This document shows positions 1 to 9,439 of a stretch of DNA of 64,000 nucleotides, piece after piece. Location: contig JAQMWT010000667.1 in assembly GCA_029834535.1 (NCBI GenBank), positions 124,001 to 188,000 on the forward strand, written 5' to 3'. The stretch's first letter is position 1, and each line of letters begins with the position of its first letter. The translations under genes were made by a program, and so were the position numbers. The notes beneath the pieces were generated by a model. The model had not been told where the DNA came from. It saw nothing but the letters and a program-made list of their open reading frames with translations, and searched no databases. This DNA comes from Chrysophaeum taylorii. Its lineage: Eukaryota > Sar > Pelagophyceae > Pelagomonadales > Pelagomonadaceae.

Positions 1-1036
1 ACTCTGGGCAGAAACCTGAAGGCGTTGTTGCGCGTGAACGACGAGTTGTCTTTCCTGCCGTACTTACAGCAGCCGCATCGCTTGTCGTGGGGATACGGCG
101 TGGTCACGACATTGACCTGGATGTCGTGGCTCTGGCAAGATGCCATCCAAGTTCGTCTCGGGCAGGCGCAGGCCGACCTGCTGCCTCGCGCGTTCAAGTT
201 CTGCTCGGCGGTCGACCCGCAGCGATAGCACCAATGAGTGCGGCACAAGACGCAGCCGTCGCTGCTCGGAGAGATGTGGTGACCTGCGAGGCACGCGAAT
301 CTCGTCGACAAGAAGGAAGCGACACAATAGTAGTCAGTCAGAGCGCCGGGGTGCGACAGCCGTGGCCGTGCCAATGCGTGGTCGGCGTCGAGCAGATCGG
401 GCAAGGTCTGGTCGTTGCTTTCACCAGCGCGGCCGAATTGTCGCCGACGTTCCCTCGGCGCGCCTGGTACTCGTCGCAGGTGGCGCCAACGTGCCACGGC
501 ACGAGGCATTTCCTACAAAATGACTCGCTGCAGTACGGGCATCGCACCAAGGCGGGATCGTCGTCCGCAACTTCCGCGACGCGGTTGCACGTCGGGCAGA
601 AACAGCGTCGCGAGACGGGGAGCGTGGCCTCGACGCTGTAGCGATGGAACTTGGCGACCTCTTCGGTACCAAGCGGGGCCTCGAGGCATCGGGAGACGAG
701 CACCAGCGCGCGGACGCGGTCGAACGTGAGGATCGAGCCGCAGCTCGCCACAAAGCACTTGAGGCCACCCGGAAGGAAGCGCTGAGTGCGATTGCCGAGT
801 CCCTCGCGAACGTAGTCGAGCGTGCAGGTGACGCACATTTGATGGCCGCAGGCCTCGTCGATCGAAAACATGATCTGCGGTGTCTCGGAGGTCCCTAAAC
901 AGCACTGGCACACCATCTCCTCCCTTACTTCGTCAGAGCCGACGTGCGTCTTGTAGTAGTTCATTCTCTTAATTTTCTTGCGCCCAAGGCGGCGCCGACC
1001 TTTTTTGACAGCCTTCCGCTGCAGCTGGCCGGGCAT
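1..1036 (-). CDS. RBR-type (RING-IBR-RING2) E3 ubiquitin ligase, 3' end outside window
   Basis: Exon 1 is 1036..358 and exon 2 is 283..1, separated by a 74-base intron (284-357) with GT donor, a CTGAC-type branch region and CAG acceptor. Exon 1 holds RING1 (from Cys43, CQCC then CGHQMCVTC), an IBR (CFCPTCN, CPYCSESFCRKC) and the first half of RING2 (CPICSTPTTHWHGHGC). Exon 2 supplies the rest, reading GC-HHISPSSDGCVLC then RTHWCYRCG, exactly the RBR RING2 spacing. Without splicing the protein ends five residues after the GC. RBR ligases take ubiquitin from E2 onto a RING2 cysteine; here the candidate Cys codon itself is split T|GT by the intron. The first 25 residues are very basic. No stop is reached before base 1, so the C-terminus is unknown. 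The splice model is my inference from motif continuity. Confidence 0.82.
284..357 (-). other. spliceosomal intron in the RBR gene
   Basis: Phase-1 intron of 74 bases with GT at 357-356 and CAG ending at 284. Splicing restores RING2 in frame, while retention gives a stop (TGA) within about 20 bases. It is the only convincing intron I found in the window. Confidence 0.75.
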
Positions 1037-1410
1037 TCACGCGTGCGGGATGACGTCGGCTCTCTTAGGAAGTCATTTCACAGTTGTTGATCGTCAACCA
1101 GTCGAAAACGTGGATTTGTACAACACTTGCAGCAGCATTTTAGGCAAGTGTGCATGTCTTTGAAACGGTGGTTTAAGAAAAAATTCATCAGCCGTCGCAC
1201 AGACTTCTGGTACGTACTACTACTACTACTTAAGCCTTGTGTGCTCGCGGAAAGCAAAAAAAAAAAGAAAGTACAATGTAAGCCGCCAGTATATATATAG
1301 TGTCCGAACGAAAAACACGACGAGAGCTAGCCAGCCGCCTACTCGCCTTCAAAAGCCCCCAGCCGCGCCGGAAGTTCACGCACGATAAAAACAAACACAC
1401 CAGCAGAAGA
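1037..1410. other. intergenic, no gene recognised
   Basis: The stretch lies between the 5' end of the RBR gene and the 3' end of the nitrilase. It holds short CTA/TAC repeats near 1215-1230 and an A-run near 1257, and no convincing coding region. Confidence 0.5.
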
Positions 1411-2181
1411 CTAGCGCAGGAGGTCGGCGTAGAGCTCGGGGCGCCGATCCTGGAGGTAGTCGTCCTCTGTCTCATCGATGTCCTGGATATGGACATCTGT
1501 TGTCTTGACACCGCAAGATATGTCGTCGAACTTCTCAAGAACATGACCGTCGGGGCCGCAGATGCTCGATCGGCCGTTGAAATGCACGCCCTCCGCGCTG
1601 ACAAACTCGGCCCAGTTGCAGTAACACACGAAGGCGTGGTTTTCGAGGGCGCGGACGGGGACGACGACGTCGTTGACGACGTCGTACGGTTTCATGTTTG
1701 CCGTCGGCACTATTAAAATTTTCGCGCCGCGCAATGCAAGAGCGCGCGGTGCCTCGCAGAATTCGAGATCGTAGCAGATAAGGAGCGCGGCCTTGACGCC
1801 CTTGATGTCGAAGATGTCGCCGAGGCGGTCGCCGGGCGAGAAAGCGGCTCGCTCCGCCGCGCCGAAAAGATGCGTTTTCCGGTACTTTGCAACAACTGCG
1901 CCTTCCGCGTTGATAGCGAGTGCCGAGTTGTAGAGGCTACCGGAACGTTCGAAGTACCCAAAGACGACACACGTCGCGTTCCGCGCGGCGATGTCCTGGG
2001 CTCGGGCAAGATCGGCGGGTGTCGAGACGCGCGCGCCGGCGTCCTCGAGCAGGTACCCCCCCAAAAAAAGCTCGGGGAACACGACGACGTCAGCATCCGC
2101 GTCGCTCACCGTCGCCTCCATCTCGTCGAGGGCCGCGCCCACCGATTCTGGGAGCCTGCCCTGCCAGAAGGCGAGTTTCAT
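1411..2181 (-). CDS. carbon-nitrogen hydrolase (nitrilase superfamily amidase)
   Basis: A 256-residue protein with the complete nitrilase catalytic triad: Glu37 in FPELFLGGY, Lys102 in KYRKTHLF and Cys136 in LLICYDLEF. The length matches cytosolic omega-amidase/NIT-like or aliphatic amidases, which hydrolyse C-N bonds of amides or nitriles. The open frame extends upstream to 2403, but those codons are antisense to a LINE repeat that starts about 90 bases from the gene, so I place the start at the Met beginning MKLAFWQGRLP, where family similarity begins. No signal peptide is seen, so a cytosolic enzyme is likely. Substrate cannot be assigned from sequence. Confidence 0.88.
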   Translation of the reverse strand: MKLAFWQGRLPESVGAALDEMEATVSDADADVVVFPELFLGGYLLEDAGARVSTPADLARAQDIAARNATCVVFGYFERSGSLYNSALAINAEGAVVAKYRKTHLFGAAERAAFSPGDRLGDIFDIKGVKAALLICYDLEFCEAPRALALRGAKILIVPTANMKPYDVVNDVVVPVRALENHAFVCYCNWAEFVSAEGVHFNGRSSICGPDGHVLEKFDDISCGVKTTDVHIQDIDETEDDYLQDRRPELYADLLR

Positions 2182-2273
2182 ATCGCGCGGGTGACCGTTG
2201 CGGGAAACTTCGTTCGTTGAACATGACGTGGCGCACATAGACTTATTATACATCTTGGTCCAATAGACAGGTG

Positions 2274-2830
2274 GCTTCGGTGAGGCCAGCGCGGCGTGCC
2301 ACGCTCTCGCCCAAACATGCGCAGAGCGCATCGCTGCGCGAACCTGGGTGACAAGCGGCTGCGCCAACTTCACAGAGGCAAAGGCGGCCCAAACTCGCCG
2401 CATCTACCGCGAGTGGGGGATCGCCAACGCATTAGGCCGGGCTCGCTGTGCCCTCACCGCCCTCACCCATGTCGCCGCCTCGGGGAACCCCACCCAGGCC
2501 GCCCGATCCCAGCAGGACGTCACCCTTCGTCGCACATACGTCCGGCGGCAGCATGCGTACGACCTACGGGCGGGGCCCGTCCTCTCTTCGCCTGCCCCAC
2601 GCCTCGGCGATGACCCCGACTAGGTCCCGCGTACTTATCTCCGCCCGTCAGGCACATCCCTCATACCCCACAAACCCACCCACATCCTTCATGCTCCCCA
2701 CACACACCCCCCTTAGCAGTCGACATTTAAAGACAGACAGACAGGCACATCCCTCATACCCCACAAACCCACCCGCATCCTTCATGCTCCCCACACACAC
2801 CCCCCTCTTAGCAGTCGACATTTAAAGACA
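2274..2830 (+). mobile_element. LINE-like element, two 5'-truncated 3' ends in tandem
   Basis: Bases 2274-2622 encode the C-terminal part of the protein found whole at 54001-55173, ending in the same RLGDDPD. The shared 3' tail runs to TTTAAA at 2731. After a GACAGACAGACAG spacer a second, more truncated copy starts at about 2744 and again ends in TTTAAA at 2826, followed by more GACA units. Such head-to-tail truncated copies joined by GACA repeats recur elsewhere in the window. This pair sits about 90 bases upstream of the nitrilase start codon. Confidence 0.8.
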
Positions 2831-3407
2831 GACAGACAGACCTACTGCTGCTTCGAGGAGTCTTTTGAGCACGGCGCGCGTCGGGGAACACCCTCACTTT
2901 GTGGTCGCGGGGGCGGCTCCACGCCGACCTTGCCGCCGAGCTGGCTCGTTGAGACGCTGCTGCAACGAGGCGTCAACGATGCACGCTTCTGAGAGAACCG
3001 AGCGTTGATATGAGCACAATAAAGCACGTAGTGCTCGCATGGACCAAGGCGCCATCCGCTCGACGAGTGGAGTGGAGTGGAGTGGAGTGGAGTGCCTCCT
3101 CGAGACTGCCACTGTCTCAGTCGATTTGCGATTTGTGATCTGGGGAAACACTTTTTCTCCGACGACATATTATGAGGAGGTTCTGGCGATTCCACACCGT
3201 CTCGCGCGGTCCTGCGGCGGCCAGGTTGAGGTGCGAAGGTCCTGCAAGGCGGCAGGCACTTTTCGTTGAGAGGGAGCAGACGATAGTAAGGAGCGGACAC
3301 AGCATGCCACCCGAATCCTTCGTGTTCCGCAGAACGCACCTTTCGATCGCCCAAATAGAAGCGCTCGGGGGGGGGTGTACCCGGATCCTAGGACTGAAAG
3401 GAAGCAT
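2831..3407. other. intergenic, no gene recognised; GGAGT microsatellite
   Basis: Contains a short pentanucleotide run of GGAGT/GAGTG at about 3065-3094. Several small open frames exist on both strands but none has family features. Confidence 0.4.
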
Positions 3408-4013
3408 CTAGAGTTGGTCGGCATACCTCGCCGTACCTTTACCCTCGATGAAATCGATCGCGAGGCGGTGCCTTGCCACGAAGGTGGTGAGGTCGGGGAT
3501 AGGGAAGACGCCAGATTTAGTGGGGTCGATCGCGTCGGCGGCGTCGTCGATGATGTCATCGATCTGCGCCGCGCGAAGGACGGGGTCGCCAAAGTAAGAT
3601 GCAATGGAGTTGAGGGTGGTGAGGACGAAGCGGACGTCGTTGTACTTGAGCTTGCCGATGGCTTCGAGGTCGTAGGTGTCGAAGGCGAACTCGAGCTTGG
3701 CGGCGGTAGTCGCCGTAATAAAGGGAACGAGGGAGACGGAGAATTCCTTGTAGTTGACGCGATCCTCGCCCGTGCGGTCGAACATGACGAAGATGCGGTC
3801 GAGGATGTCGCGGTCCGAGTCGATCAGGTCGATGGTGGCGAGGGCGGCGTTGTAGTCGTCCTTGGCGAGCATCTTGGGGTTCCCCGAGCGCTTGGCGAGA
3901 TCTGCGAAGGCGTCGCGAAGTCTCGAGACCGTCGGTTTTTCGATGTCGGTCACGCACATCATGGCGCCGATCGCCATTCTGTTGGCGGCACCTCGGGGGA
4001 CATCGTTGCCCAT
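3408..4013 (-). CDS. EF-hand protein, calaxin / calcineurin-B-like
   Basis: A 201-residue protein with the four-helix-pair layout of the calcineurin-B/calaxin/NCS family. One EF loop is partly conserved (DRTGEDRVNYKE, following DRIFVMF). The next (DLEAIGKLKYND) has lost several calcium ligands, and the last (DPTKSGVFPIPD) is degenerate, so calcium affinity may be weak. The wording DRIFVMFDR...KLEFAFDTYDLEAIGKL most resembles calaxin/EFCAB1, a ciliary outer-arm dynein regulator, but a general calcineurin-B-like sensor is possible. Its 5' end faces a long ATTT repeat and Helitron copy 1. Confidence 0.75.
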   Translation of the reverse strand: MGNDVPRGAANRMAIGAMMCVTDIEKPTVSRLRDAFADLAKRSGNPKMLAKDDYNAALATIDLIDSDRDILDRIFVMFDRTGEDRVNYKEFSVSLVPFITATTAAKLEFAFDTYDLEAIGKLKYNDVRFVLTTLNSIASYFGDPVLRAAQIDDIIDDAADAIDPTKSGVFPIPDLTTFVARHRLAIDFIEGKGTARYADQL

Positions 4014-4048
4014 AATCTTTCTATCTAAATATCGGCGTTAAAAAAGAG

Positions 4049-4203
<155 letters not shown>

Positions 4204-4259
4204 TTGCGACAAAAACTACTATTAGTTAGAGCAAAATCAAAGACTTAGTTTGATCCGAA

Positions 4260-4973
4260 TCCTAACTACTAATCGACAGATGTTTGTCTGTCTGTTTGTT
4301 TGTTTGTCTGTCTGTTTGTCCCTCGATTTAGGGTAAGGATCAGGTAGGCGCGAGAGTAGGATCAGGTAGGTGCGAGAGCCAGACAGTGATCCTCCAAGCC
4401 GTCTACGGCGACCTCGCAGACTATTTCCACGAGCCGCGGCGGCTCTTTCAGCGCGCCATTCTCACGCCCCGTCGAAACGATGTTGTCGATGCTGACAACG
4501 CCGCGCGCATGACCGCGGCCTTTTTTTCCCGGAGACGAGGCGTCGGAGTTCTTTCGACGACTCCACCCTACCCCACACGTGCTGCGCAATACCGATAAGC
4601 CCCCTCCCGGCGTCTACACGCGCACGGTAGGTGAACTTACTGGGACCACGTGAACTTACTGAGGTTTGAGATTGGGACTAGGTGAACTAAGTGACCAGGT
4701 GAACTTACTGGGACCAAGTGAACTTACTGGGGTTTTTAGAGTGAACGCAAGGGCTAGCGGCGTGTACGGATCAAAGCAGCTTAGATTGGCGGAGGTGAGA
4801 GCGACGAGCTCGAAGGAGAGTGGGGTGAGTGGATGTGAGCACGAGTGGGCTTACGCCGAACTTACTGGGGTTAGAGATTGGGACTAGGTGAACTTACTGG
4901 GACCAGGTGAACTTACTGGGGTTAGAGATTGGGACTAGGTGAACTTACTGGCGAACTTACTGGCCTGCACTTG
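4260..4973 (+). mobile_element. Helitron-like element, copy 1 (internally deleted)
   Basis: Begins TCCTAACTACTAATCGACAG after an A and ends GGCCTGCACTTG before a T, the ends shared by all copies. Inside are the TGTC/TTGT tract, the CCCTCGATTTAGGG stretch, and codons of a Pif1-type helicase (RAILTPRRNDVVDADN in other copies). A deletion then joins the helicase N-side directly to the ACTCCACCCTACCCC stretch, losing the KSQGQT region. The 3' third is a minisatellite of GGTGAACTTACTGGGACCA-like units. It lies in a divergent promoter region and ends 90 bases before the PP2A subunit start codon. Confidence 0.82.
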
Positions 4974-5062
4974 TATCAAACTAAAAACAAATAGGTGTGT
5001 GCGTGGGCTCCAAAAATAAACCCTCTCTCTTAAAGGGGGCAGGCACCGTTGTCATCCATCCT

Positions 5063-6448
5063 ATGGCGACGTGGCAAGAGCGGCTCATCAAGCAGCAGCA
5101 GCACAAATCGGTCGCGGGTCGATCGGGGGAGGAAGACGAGGCAGCCCTGGAAGCGATCCTCGAGGAGCGGCGTCGGAAGAACGGGGCGTCGCATTCGTCG
5201 TTCCTAGTAATTCCGCGGCTGTGGGTGAGCAAGAAATATGGCGGGTTACTGTTGGCGTGCGCCGAGGCGCGGGTCGAAGCGCCGGTGCTGACGTGGGAGG
5301 AGCTCGAGCGGCTGAGGGTCCGGTTGACGAGGCCAGCCGATGGATCGCGGCGGCTGAATTACGAGGAGCTGTGCCGGGCGCGTAGGGACCTCGCGGCCGA
5401 AGGAAACTCTCGGGGGTTCGAGGCCGCGCTCTCGGCGCGGCGGTTCCTCGAGCTGCCGCGAGACTGCCACGGGCGCGTCTCGGCGCGCGATCTCTACAAC
5501 AAGATCGACCGCGCGACGTGCGCGGCAAAGACGAGGCGAGCACTACGGCCGTACGCGCGCGACGGGAGCCTCCGCGAACAGGAACTCGAACGCTACGTCT
5601 ACGACTTGATACCGGATATGCCGGCGGCGCAGTCGATGGACGAGAAATTCCACGCCTTTTACGTTTTCACGGCGGTCCGGAGGTTTATGTTCTTTCTGGA
5701 CCCCAGGAGAACCGGCCGCATCTCGATCGATACGCTCGCCGCGTCTTCGATGGCCGCGGAACTCGACGAAATCGTGGAGATGCCGGCGGTGCTCCCCAGT
5801 TCGACGAAACATCCGCCGCCGGCGCCTGCCACGCCCCTCCTCCCCTCTTCGTCTTCGAGCTGGTTCTTTCCCGACAACGCCAAGCGCGTCTATTCTGATT
5901 ACCTCGAGCTCGACGTCGATCACAACGGTATGCTGTCCAAGCGCGAATTCGCGAATTTTCGAGGCCCGAGGGGGGATACGCGCCTTACCCTCGCCTTTGC
6001 CGACCGCGTCTTCGAGGAGATTATTACGTACCGCACCGAAAATCCCCCCGGGTCGGGCATCGTCCAGGCCGAAATGGATTTTAAAACTTACCTCGACGTC
6101 GTCCTCGCCTTCGACAACCTCGACACTCCCCAGGCCCTCAACTACTTCTGGCGCATACTCGACATCCACAAGCAGGGCCACCTCGACCCCTTGGTCATCA
6201 ACTACTTCTTTCGCGACGTTTCCCGCCGACTCCGGGACGACGGCTACGACGCACCCTCGACCGCCGACGTCGTCGACGAGATCTTCGACATGGTCAAGCC
6301 CGCCCACCCCCGCTTCATCACCCTCCAGGACCTCCAAGCCAGCGGGGTCGCCCACACGGTCATCCTCATCCTCGTCGACGTCGCGGGCTTTGTGGCCTAC
6401 GACAACCGCGAACACCTCATGCAGGGCCCCGACGACGACGATTTTTGA
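5063..6448 (+). CDS. PPP2R3C: PP2A regulatory subunit B''-gamma (PPP2R3C/G5PR-like)
   Basis: A 461-residue protein with the hallmark order of the family: FHAFYVFTAVRRFMFFLDP at about 197-214, a canonical EF-hand loop (DVDHNGMLSKRE, 284-295), EMDFKTYLDVVLAF, LNYFFRDVSRRL, DEIFDMVKPAHP and a C-terminal FVAYDNREHLM. These proteins target the PP2A core dimer to substrates, and in flagellates the subunit is linked to basal body and centrosomal functions. The Met at 5063 (MATWQERLIK) is preferred over an in-frame Met at 4997 because family similarity starts there and the earlier codons adjoin the Helitron. A Pro/Ser-rich insert at about 243-266 is unusual. The rhomboid gene begins 61 bases downstream. 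Confidence 0.93.
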   Translation: MATWQERLIKQQQHKSVAGRSGEEDEAALEAILEERRRKNGASHSSFLVIPRLWVSKKYGGLLLACAEARVEAPVLTWEELERLRVRLTRPADGSRRLNYEELCRARRDLAAEGNSRGFEAALSARRFLELPRDCHGRVSARDLYNKIDRATCAAKTRRALRPYARDGSLREQELERYVYDLIPDMPAAQSMDEKFHAFYVFTAVRRFMFFLDPRRTGRISIDTLAASSMAAELDEIVEMPAVLPSSTKHPPPAPATPLLPSSSSSWFFPDNAKRVYSDYLELDVDHNGMLSKREFANFRGPRGDTRLTLAFADRVFEEIITYRTENPPGSGIVQAEMDFKTYLDVVLAFDNLDTPQALNYFWRILDIHKQGHLDPLVINYFFRDVSRRLRDDGYDAPSTADVVDEIFDMVKPAHPRFITLQDLQASGVAHTVILILVDVAGFVAYDNREHLMQGPDDDDF

Positions 6449-6509
6449 CTTGTGAGGAGGCGCAGGTGGTAATACCCTACTTGAACCCGAAGAAAGAACG
6501 AACGAAGGG

Positions 6510-7259
6510 ATGCGTGCCTTGGTGCTGTGGTACGTGGTCTGGGGCGCAGCGGCCTTTGGGGGTGCTCCGAGACGAAAACGACGACGACTCCCGTGCGCGG
6601 GCGGCGCGACGAACCATCAGTCGGCGACCTCGGTCATCACGGGCTCGACCCTGGCCGCAGGGATCGCCCAGGTCCAGTTTCCACACCTCACCGCCTGGGG
6701 CGCCAAGCACGCCCCCTCGATCCTCGCGGGCCAGTACTGGCGCCTCGTGACGCCCATGTTCCTCCACGCCTCGCCGGCCCACATATTCACCAACATCATT
6801 TCGCTCCAGTCGGTCGGACCGCAGCTCGAGCGCTGGTACGGTCGTCGGCGCTTCGTCGTCACCTACGTCACCAGCGCGATCACCGCCAACGTCCTCTCGT
6901 GCACGCTCAACTTCGCTGGCACCTCCGTCGGCGCCTCGGGCGCCATCGCGGGCATCGTCGGCGCCCTCGCCGTCCACAATATCAGGCACTCGCACATCCT
7001 ACGCAGCTCCAAGGCGCACTTGGAGGCCATCGGACAGGTCATCCTCTTCAATGTCGCCCTCGGCTTGTTCGAGCGCTCCATCGACAACGCGGCTCATCTC
7101 GGGGGCTTTCTCGGGGGGGCCGCGGCTGCCTTTTTAATTGGATCTAACTTCGTCCCCGTCAAGGACCGTCTCGGTCGCCTCCGCGGCTACGTCGACAAGC
7201 CCCTCATCCCCCTCGGTTCTAACGATAACCCCACCTTCCTCCCCGCGCGCTACTACTAA
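6510..7259 (+). CDS. rhomboid intramembrane serine protease, probably plastid-targeted
   Basis: A 249-residue polytopic protein. The catalytic dyad is present: Ser143 in GASGAIAG and His196 in NAAHLGGFLGG. The family motif QYWRLVTPMFLHAS leads into an HIFTN loop. The N-terminus (MRALVLWYVVWG) is a signal peptide ending in AAFGGAP, where Phe after Ala matches the plastid-import motif of complex red plastids, followed by a basic transit-like stretch. Rhomboids cleave membrane proteins within the bilayer. Plastid location is inferred from the motif only. Confidence 0.9.
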   Translation: MRALVLWYVVWGAAAFGGAPRRKRRRLPCAGGATNHQSATSVITGSTLAAGIAQVQFPHLTAWGAKHAPSILAGQYWRLVTPMFLHASPAHIFTNIISLQSVGPQLERWYGRRRFVVTYVTSAITANVLSCTLNFAGTSVGASGAIAGIVGALAVHNIRHSHILRSSKAHLEAIGQVILFNVALGLFERSIDNAAHLGGFLGGAAAAFLIGSNFVPVKDRLGRLRGYVDKPLIPLGSNDNPTFLPARYY

Positions 7260-7260
7260 C

Positions 7261-7569
7261 CATTCTCGCACGACCGCCCCTTTCCTTTCGCGGGCCCGAC
7301 TTGGTGTGTCTCCTAATAATCGCTTTCATCGACGAAACAACAAAAACGACCGAAGAGAACACTTTCTTTGTTTCCAAGCGTGGCGGCCGACGTTCGCCCG
7401 ACGTCTTTCGTTCTGAACTCGACACCACGGACGACGAAGCACGTCGTCGTCTTTTGCGCCTTTTTGTTGTTGTTGTTGTTGTTGTTGTTAATAAGAGACG
7501 CGACCAGCCTTCTTCACTTTTGCGTCGCAGTCATAACCCTGCCGACGCACTACATCGTTCGTGTCGATC
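7261..7569. repeat. intergenic with (TTG)n microsatellite
   Basis: A TTG repeat of about nine units at 7464-7490 lies between the rhomboid stop and the small plastid protein. Nothing else is recognised. Confidence 0.7.
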
Positions 7570-7866
7570 ATGCGTAGTAGCCTCCTGTTCGCGATGGTGA
7601 CATTGACGACGACGGTCGTCGCATTTTTCGTGCCACCGACGACGACTCCCCAGCGGCAGCTCGCGGTGTCCACCACGGACATGAGCGGCGGCGGCATTGT
7701 GTCGTTGTCGGCCGCGCGGAAGCCCACGGACGGAAAGACCTCCGCGGTGAATTACGGCGAAATTGCCGGCATGTTCGTCAATCCGCTCAACCCCTACTCG
7801 TGGTTCCTCTACATGTTTGTCGGCATTATCGTGTTGGGCCAGACGCAGCCGCAGCCGCCCCAGTGA
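7570..7866 (+). CDS. small plastid-targeted single-helix protein, function unknown
   Basis: A 98-residue protein. Residues 1-17 form a signal peptide ending TVVA, followed at once by FFVPP, a strong ASAFAP-type cleavage site for complex plastids; a Ser/Thr-rich transit region follows. The mature part is short and ends with one hydrophobic helix (WFLYMFVGIIVLG) and a Gln/Pro tail. This is the layout of small thylakoid subunits of photosystems or cytochrome complexes, but I do not recognise the family. An in-frame Met at 7561 is an alternative start. Confidence 0.72.
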   Translation: MRSSLLFAMVTLTTTVVAFFVPPTTTPQRQLAVSTTDMSGGGIVSLSAARKPTDGKTSAVNYGEIAGMFVNPLNPYSWFLYMFVGIIVLGQTQPQPPQ

Positions 7867-7925
7867 AGTGAGATCTTCATCTCGAACTATAGGGTAAAGG
7901 TTGGCTGGCTGCTGAAGATCATATT

Positions 7926-8651
7926 ATGGTCGCGAAAGTGCGAGTCGCCCGCGACGGCGGCGAGCTTGGTGCAACCGTCGCGGAGTACGTCGCCGCTCTG
8001 AGCGCGGCGTCAGGGGAGCGTTTCGTGGTAGCGGTGTCGGGGGGCTCAATGCCGGGGGTGTTGGCGGCGCTGGCGCACCGAAGGGACATCGAGTTTGGCA
8101 AATGGGAGGTGTTCTTCGCGGACGAGCGATGCGTGCCGTTGGATTCGCCCGACTCGAACTACAAAGCGTGCAACGATGCGCTCTTCTCAAAGCTGCCGGG
8201 GATTCGCGTCCACGCGATCGATCCCTCCCTCGAACCGGCGAAAGCGGCGGAAACGTACGAAAAGGAGTTGATGGAGTGCGGCGGAGTCCATCTCGCGCTG
8301 CTGGGGGCGGGACCCGACGGGCACACGGCCTCGCTCTTCCCGGGGCACGCGCTCTTCGAGACACCGGGGTCCAAGTTGGTCGACGTCATCCTCGATTCGC
8401 CTAAGCCTCCGCCCGCGCGCGTCACGCTGACGCGAGCCGCGCTCGCCGCAGCCCCGAACCTCGCCTTCATCGCCACCGGCACCTCCAAGGCGGACCTTTT
8501 CAAGACTATTTTCGTGCGCCAGGCAGACGGCGAGATTTCTTATGCCGACCCGCTCCCGCGCTACCCTATCACCACCCTCTTGAGCCGGAGTGGCGTTGCC
8601 GACTGGTTCACCGACGCCGCGGCCGTAGCCAAGGTCCCGTCGCAAACCTAA
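7926..8651 (+). CDS. 6-phosphogluconolactonase
   Basis: A 241-residue enzyme of the oxidative pentose phosphate pathway that hydrolyses 6-phosphogluconolactone to 6-phosphogluconate. Family motifs are complete: VAVSGGS at 36-41, FFADERCVP near 63-71, SNYKACNDAL, and LLGAGPDGHTASLFPGH at 126-141. Length is typical (about 240-260). No targeting peptide is seen, so it is probably cytosolic. The start at 7926 lies 60 bases after the stop of the upstream gene. Confidence 0.95.
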   Translation: MVAKVRVARDGGELGATVAEYVAALSAASGERFVVAVSGGSMPGVLAALAHRRDIEFGKWEVFFADERCVPLDSPDSNYKACNDALFSKLPGIRVHAIDPSLEPAKAAETYEKELMECGGVHLALLGAGPDGHTASLFPGHALFETPGSKLVDVILDSPKPPPARVTLTRAALAAAPNLAFIATGTSKADLFKTIFVRQADGEISYADPLPRYPITTLLSRSGVADWFTDAAAVAKVPSQT

Positions 8652-8951
8652 GTCGAAGGATATGATGTTGTACTTCGGACGACGACGACGACGAGTAGAT
8701 GTCTCGCGGCGCTATTGTTGTTGTTGTTCTTCTTCTTCGACGCGGCATAGATTGTTGTCACCCCCGGACGCGGCCCGACACTTGGCGAGAAGGGGGGGGG
8801 GGGGGCGCTTGCTTGACGATGATTTTAAGACGACGACGACGGCGGCGGCGGCGGGGTCACTGGTGCATCGTTTTCGAGGGGCCGAGGCGATGATTACCAG
8901 GTAATTAGCGGAGGTGACTTTGACCTGGTGCCGCACTTGCTTTGGGATTGT
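8652..8951. other. intergenic, low-complexity GAC/GGC repeats
   Basis: Short ACG, TTG, G-run and GGC repeats between the convergent lactonase gene and the small W-rich gene. No gene is recognised. Confidence 0.4.
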
Positions 8952-9371
8952 CTATCTTCTTCTGGGTGAACTTCCGGACGGCCACCGCGGGCGCCAAGTG
9001 GTCGTCGCGCAGTCCACCACCACCACCACTCGGATTGGATTGGTGTCGTCGGAAACGCGGCGCCTCGGCTTTTTCTTCATCTTCTCGGCGACGGCCGCCT
9101 GAGTCTCGAGGCCGCGTTTCGGCGGCCTTGGGGGGGGGAAATTTGAGGCCACAGTTTCCTCGTCGCTCTCGACGACGTCCAAGGCTTCGAGGCGACCAGT
9201 CCGCGAATACCATTCCCAGACGGCCTCCTTGGAGTCGAAGACACCAGGCTCGTCGAACCCCGGCGCGCGCCACACCCAATGCGACGATTCCCTTTGGGTT
9301 TTCTTCACGGTCCACCCCTCGTCCAGCAGCCGGTGCCACAGCCTCGCGAACCGCCGACCAGTCAAGCGCAT
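8952..9371 (-). CDS. small protein with one Trp-rich GW...W...PG domain
   Basis: A 139-residue predicted protein. Residues 1-60 contain regularly spaced aromatic residues (FARLWHRLLDEGWTVKK, HWVWRAPGFDEPGVFDS, AVWEWYSRTG). I remember this pattern as a short domain seen alone or repeated in algal and oomycete proteins, with no function I can name. The C-terminal half is basic and low complexity (KMKKKPRRR, VVVVVD) and may not be coding to its full length. The domain part is credible and the tail less so. Confidence 0.55.
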   Translation of the reverse strand: MRLTGRRFARLWHRLLDEGWTVKKTQRESSHWVWRAPGFDEPGVFDSKEAVWEWYSRTGRLEALDVVESDEETVASNFPPPRPPKRGLETQAAVAEKMKKKPRRRVSDDTNPIRVVVVVDCATTTWRPRWPSGSSPRRR

Positions 9372-9439
9372 CTTACTTAATATTTTTCAAGGAACAAAGA
9401 ACTCAACGGAACTTGCGACGACTTTTCTTTCTTCTTCCG

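Noticed and set aside
2182-2403. N-terminal extension of the nitrilase by 74 codons
   Set aside because: The codons are antisense to a LINE fragment and the family alignment begins at MKLAFWQ.
4260-4330. CCCTAA-like stretches in Helitron 5' regions as interstitial telomere repeats
   Set aside because: Only one unit per copy (CCCTCGATTTAGGG) and always inside the transposon.
5543-6415. 290-codon minus-strand frame over the PP2A subunit
   Set aside because: Gly/Val/Asp-rich antisense artefact.
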